Positions 5,847 to 8,392 of a stretch of DNA of 8,392 bases are shown here, piece after piece. How positions within the stretch are numbered: position 1 is the first letter of the stretch; every line of letters starts with the position of its first letter. The notes beneath the pieces were generated by a model, which saw nothing but the letters and a program-made list of their open reading frames with translations, ran no database searches and was not told the origin of the DNA. A program made the translations under genes and the position numbers. The stretch covers positions 1-8,392 of the forward strand of contig JAEZGC010000266.1 of assembly GCA_023437345.1 (NCBI GenBank). The letters are read 5' to 3'. Origin of the DNA: Actinomycetes bacterium (GTDB taxonomy: Bacteria > Actinomycetota > Actinomycetes > Propionibacteriales > Propionibacteriaceae).

Positions 5847-8273
5847 ATGGCGACCCGCGCGTCTTCCCCCTCGCGGAGCCGGAGCACGGCATCCTCTCGT
5901 GCTTCCACGGCTTCCCGGGCGTCCGGAAGCAAGCAGACCAAGGCCCGCAGCAGTTCCGCGCGCGGGCGGCCCGCCGAGCCCTCGGGCCTGAGCCGCTTCC
6001 TGTCCGCCGTCGGACGCGGCATCGCCGGCTTCTGGCGCGGTCTTGCCACGGTGACCGGGCAGCTCGCCCGCGCGATCGGCACCTCGGCACGCGGCCTCGA
6101 CCCGGCCCACCGACGCGACGGGGCGGGCCTCGCGCTGCTGATCCTGGCGATCGTCGTCGCCGGCGAGTTCTGGTTCGGCCTGCCAGGCGCCGCCGGCAGC
6201 TGGATCCGGATCGGCGTCGCGACCCTGGTCGGCAGCTTCGGCTACGCAGTGCCGGTGGTGGCCAGCTGGATGGCCTGGCGGACCCTGCGCCACCCCGACC
6301 GCAACGGTCCCGGCGGTCGGCAGGCGATCGGCTGGATCACAGTGCTGCTCGGCGTCCTCGGCCTGATCCACATCGCCCACGGCGTGCCGCGCGGTTCCGA
6401 GCCCGACCTGGTCCGTGAGGCAGGCGGCTTCCTCGGCTTCTTCTCGTCGTCGTTCCTCGTCGACCTCGTCTCGGTCTGGCTGGCGGTGCCCATCCTTGTG
6501 CTGGTCGCCGCGTTCGGCCTGCTGGTGGTACTCGGCATCCCCGTCCACGAGATCGGGGGCCGGGTAGCGGCGGTGCGCGCCAAGCTGACACCCAAGCCGG
6601 CCGAGCCCACCGAGTTCACCCGCGACGAGCCGTTCGTCACCCCGGTGATCAGCGACGACCCCGACCTGGACCCGGTCGATCTGGAGGCCACCCAGCCGGT
6701 CGACCCGCCGCCCGCCAGGGTGGCCGCCGGCAAGCCGAAGCCCGACCTCGTCGCGCCGGCGATCTCGTCGGCGCCGCTGCGCGCCGCCCAGCCGCCGCTG
6801 TCCGGGGACGTCGTCTACACCCTGCCGGACGCTGCCATCCTCAAGCCGGGATCGCTGCCGAAGGCGCGCAGCCAGGTCAACGATGCGGTGGTGAGCCGGC
6901 TCAGCGAGGTGCTGCGCCAGTTCGAGATCGACGCGACGGTCACCGGCTACACCCGTGGCCCGACGGTCACCAGGTACGAGGTCGAACTGGGCACCGCGGT
7001 GAAGGTGGAGACCGTCACCCGGCTTGAGAAGAACATCGCGTACGCGGTCGCATCGGCCGACGTCCGGATCCTGTCGCCGATCCCCGGCAAGTCCGCCATC
7101 GGCATCGAGATCCCCAACGCCGACAAGGAGATAGTCTCCCTCGGCGACGTGCTGCGCTCGAACCGCGCCCGCAACGACCACCACCCGCTGACTATCGGGC
7201 TGGGCAAGGACGTCGAGGGCGGCTATGTGGTGACCAACCTTGCCAAGATGCCGCACCTGCTGGTGGCCGGCGCGACCGGCTCGGGCAAGTCGAGCTTCGT
7301 GAACTCCCTTGTCACGTCAATCCTGATGCGGTCGACTCCTGACGAGGTGCGGCTGATCATGGTCGACCCCAAGCGGGTCGAGCTCACCCACTACGAGGGC
7401 ATCCCTCACCTGGTCACCCCGATCATCACCTCGCCGAAGCGTGCCGCAGAGGCGCTGCAGTGGGTGGTGCGCGAGATGGATGCCCGCTACGACGACCTGG
7501 CCGCCTTCGGCTTCCGCCATGTCGACGACTTCAACCGCGCCGTGCTGTCCGGCCAGGCCAAGCCGCTGCCCGGCTCGGAGCGCGTGCTGGCGCCGTACCC
7601 CTACCTGGTGGTGATAGTCGACGAGCTGGCCGACCTGATGCTGGTCGCGCCCCGCGACGTGGAGGACTCGGTGGTCAGGATCACCCAGCTCGCCCGGGCG
7701 GCGGGCATCCACCTCGTGCTGGCGACCCAGCGTCCGTCCACGGATGTGGTGACGGGTCTGATCAAGGCCAACGTGCCATCCCGGCTCGCCTTCGCCACCA
7801 GCTCCCAGGTCGACTCCCGGGTCATCCTCGACACCCCGGGGGCCGAGAAGCTGGTCGGCCAGGGTGACGGATTGTTCCTTCCAATGGGCCAGTCCAAGCC
7901 GCTGCGGGTGCAGGGCGCCTGGGTCACGGAAGCCGAGATCCGGGCCGTGGTCAAGCACGTCAGCGAGCAGCAGCCGCCCGCCTACCGGGAGGACGTCACA
8001 GCCCCTGCCGACTCCGGCCGCGCGGTCGCCGAGGACATCGGCGACGACCTTGAGCTCGTGCTCGAGGCGGCGCAGCTGGTGGTGAACCTGCAGCTGGGGT
8101 CGACCTCGATGCTGCAGCGCAAGCTGCGGGTGGGCTTCGCCAAGGCAGGCCGGTTGATGGACATCCTGGAGACCCGCGGGATCGTCGGACCCTCCGAGGG
8201 GTCGAAGCCGCGCGAGGTGCTGGTCAAGCCGGACGACCTCGACGAGGTGCTCGCCAACCTGCGCGAGGGCTGA
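5847..8273 (+). CDS. ftsK: DNA translocase FtsK (FtsK/SpoIIIE family)
   Basis: An 808-residue septum-associated motor that pumps chromosome DNA during division and, in the well-studied cases, triggers XerCD dimer resolution. Residues 1-50 are a basic Ser/Arg/Ala/Thr-rich tail; about 92-112, 118-143, 160-180 and 195-231 are hydrophobic membrane segments; about 245-320 is a Pro/Asp-rich linker, short compared with E. coli FtsK (1329 residues in total). The alpha domain spans about 325-440. The RecA-like beta motor has Walker A GATGSGKSS (475-483, Lys481), VDPKRVEL, Walker B LVVIVDELADLM (587-598, Asp592 and Glu593) and LATQRPSTDVVTGLIKANVP (from 625). The C-terminal gamma winged helix (about 735-808) contains STSMLQRKLRVGFAKAGRLM, the fold that reads polar guide sequences. 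The ATG at 5847 is the first in frame, with a TANNNT hexamer 6 bases upstream. It lies 76 bases after thiL and 31 before rimO. Confidence 0.97.
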   Translation: MATRASSPSRSRSTASSRASTASRASGSKQTKARSSSARGRPAEPSGLSRFLSAVGRGIAGFWRGLATVTGQLARAIGTSARGLDPAHRRDGAGLALLILAIVVAGEFWFGLPGAAGSWIRIGVATLVGSFGYAVPVVASWMAWRTLRHPDRNGPGGRQAIGWITVLLGVLGLIHIAHGVPRGSEPDLVREAGGFLGFFSSSFLVDLVSVWLAVPILVLVAAFGLLVVLGIPVHEIGGRVAAVRAKLTPKPAEPTEFTRDEPFVTPVISDDPDLDPVDLEATQPVDPPPARVAAGKPKPDLVAPAISSAPLRAAQPPLSGDVVYTLPDAAILKPGSLPKARSQVNDAVVSRLSEVLRQFEIDATVTGYTRGPTVTRYEVELGTAVKVETVTRLEKNIAYAVASADVRILSPIPGKSAIGIEIPNADKEIVSLGDVLRSNRARNDHHPLTIGLGKDVEGGYVVTNLAKMPHLLVAGATGSGKSSFVNSLVTSILMRSTPDEVRLIMVDPKRVELTHYEGIPHLVTPIITSPKRAAEALQWVVREMDARYDDLAAFGFRHVDDFNRAVLSGQAKPLPGSERVLAPYPYLVVIVDELADLMLVAPRDVEDSVVRITQLARAAGIHLVLATQRPSTDVVTGLIKANVPSRLAFATSSQVDSRVILDTPGAEKLVGQGDGLFLPMGQSKPLRVQGAWVTEAEIRAVVKHVSEQQPPAYREDVTAPADSGRAVAEDIGDDLELVLEAAQLVVNLQLGSTSMLQRKLRVGFAKAGRLMDILETRGIVGPSEGSKPREVLVKPDDLDEVLANLREG

Positions 8274-8290
8274 CCCACAGCCCACTCCGG

Positions 8291-8296
8291 TAGTCT
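8291..8296 (+). promoter_or_regulatory. Candidate -10 element for a leaderless rimO transcript
   Basis: TAGTCT fits TANNNT and ends 8 bases before the rimO ATG; the bases between contain no Shine-Dalgarno-like purine run. This spacing would put the transcription start at or within a base or two of the ATG. A -35 is not evident; CTGACC (8270-8275) is the closest, at 15 bases, and overlaps the ftsK stop. Confidence 0.45.
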
Positions 8297-8304
8297 TCGC
8301 CGAT

Positions 8305-8392
8305 ATGACCGCTCAACCGGCTGTCCACATCGCCTCCCTCGGCTGCGCCCGCAACGACGTGGACTCCGAGGAGCTCGCCGGACGGCTGGCCG
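8305..8392 (+). CDS. rimO: Ribosomal protein S12 methylthiotransferase RimO (5' end only)
   Basis: The first 29 codons plus one base of a gene cut by the window edge. The translation begins MTAQPAVHIASLGCARNDVD and continues SEELAGRLA. LGCARN-VDSE is the start of the N-terminal methylthiotransferase domain, and Cys14 matches the first of its three cysteines that bind the auxiliary [4Fe-4S] cluster. The Asp-Ser-Glu after CARND favours RimO, which methylthiolates an aspartate of ribosomal protein S12, over the tRNA enzyme MiaB, whose corresponding stretch is usually GCQMN-DSE. The radical-SAM and TRAM domains lie beyond the window. rimO after ftsK is a common order in actinobacteria, which supports the call. 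It begins 31 bases after ftsK, without a ribosome binding site. Confidence 0.88.
   Translation, partial: MTAQPAVHIASLGCARNDVDSEELAGRLA

Noticed and set aside
5604..7256. A 550-codon open frame on the minus strand opposite thiL and ftsK
   Set aside because: Low-complexity Arg/Gly/Asp-rich translation with no family signature, opposite two confidently identified genes.
1..8392. CRISPR array, mobile element, tRNA/rRNA gene, toxin-antitoxin or defence system
   Set aside because: No spaced direct repeats, transposase, integrase, terminal repeats or RNA gene signatures were seen; nearly every base belongs to a recognised housekeeping gene.

Overview
The window is an ordinary, very GC-rich (roughly 70%) chromosomal housekeeping segment from an actinomycete. 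The evidence is the codon use (third positions almost always G or C), an NdgR/LtbR-type IclR regulator divergent from leuCD, and start sites without Shine-Dalgarno sequences preceded by TANNNT hexamers. A member of the Propionibacteriales is a reasonable guess, but the sequence alone does not settle the family. Coding density is very high; there is no RNA gene, CRISPR array, insertion sequence or phage gene, and no gene-free stretch longer than 97 bases.

Layout. Bases 1-64 hold only a GC-rich dyad that may end the regulator transcript. Bases 65-790 (minus strand) encode an IclR-family regulator of leucine biosynthesis. A 97-base divergent control region (791-887) carries a clear inverted repeat. 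Everything after it is on the plus strand: leuC (888-2285) and leuD (2295-2900), the two subunits of 3-isopropylmalate dehydratase; a PlsC-type acyltransferase (2861-3652) starting inside leuD; after a 49-base gap, ddl (3702-4823) and thiL (4823-5770), overlapping by one base; after a 76-base gap with a hairpin, ftsK (5847-8273); then the first 29 codons of rimO (8305 to the window edge).

How the genes fit together. The regulator and leuCD form a classic amino-acid biosynthesis control unit. plsC (phospholipid synthesis), ddl (peptidoglycan precursor) and thiL (thiamine diphosphate) are envelope and cofactor housekeeping genes that commonly follow leuCD in actinobacteria, but several genes often found among them (hup, gpsA and others) are absent here. 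ftsK and rimO belong to a second common actinobacterial neighbourhood, so the thiL/ftsK boundary may be a lineage-specific junction.

I found no undescribed multi-gene system. The points worth a second look are regulatory and architectural: the operator-like repeat before leuC, likely leaderless ftsK and rimO, the leuD/plsC overlap, substitutions in ThiL motifs, and the compressed gene order.
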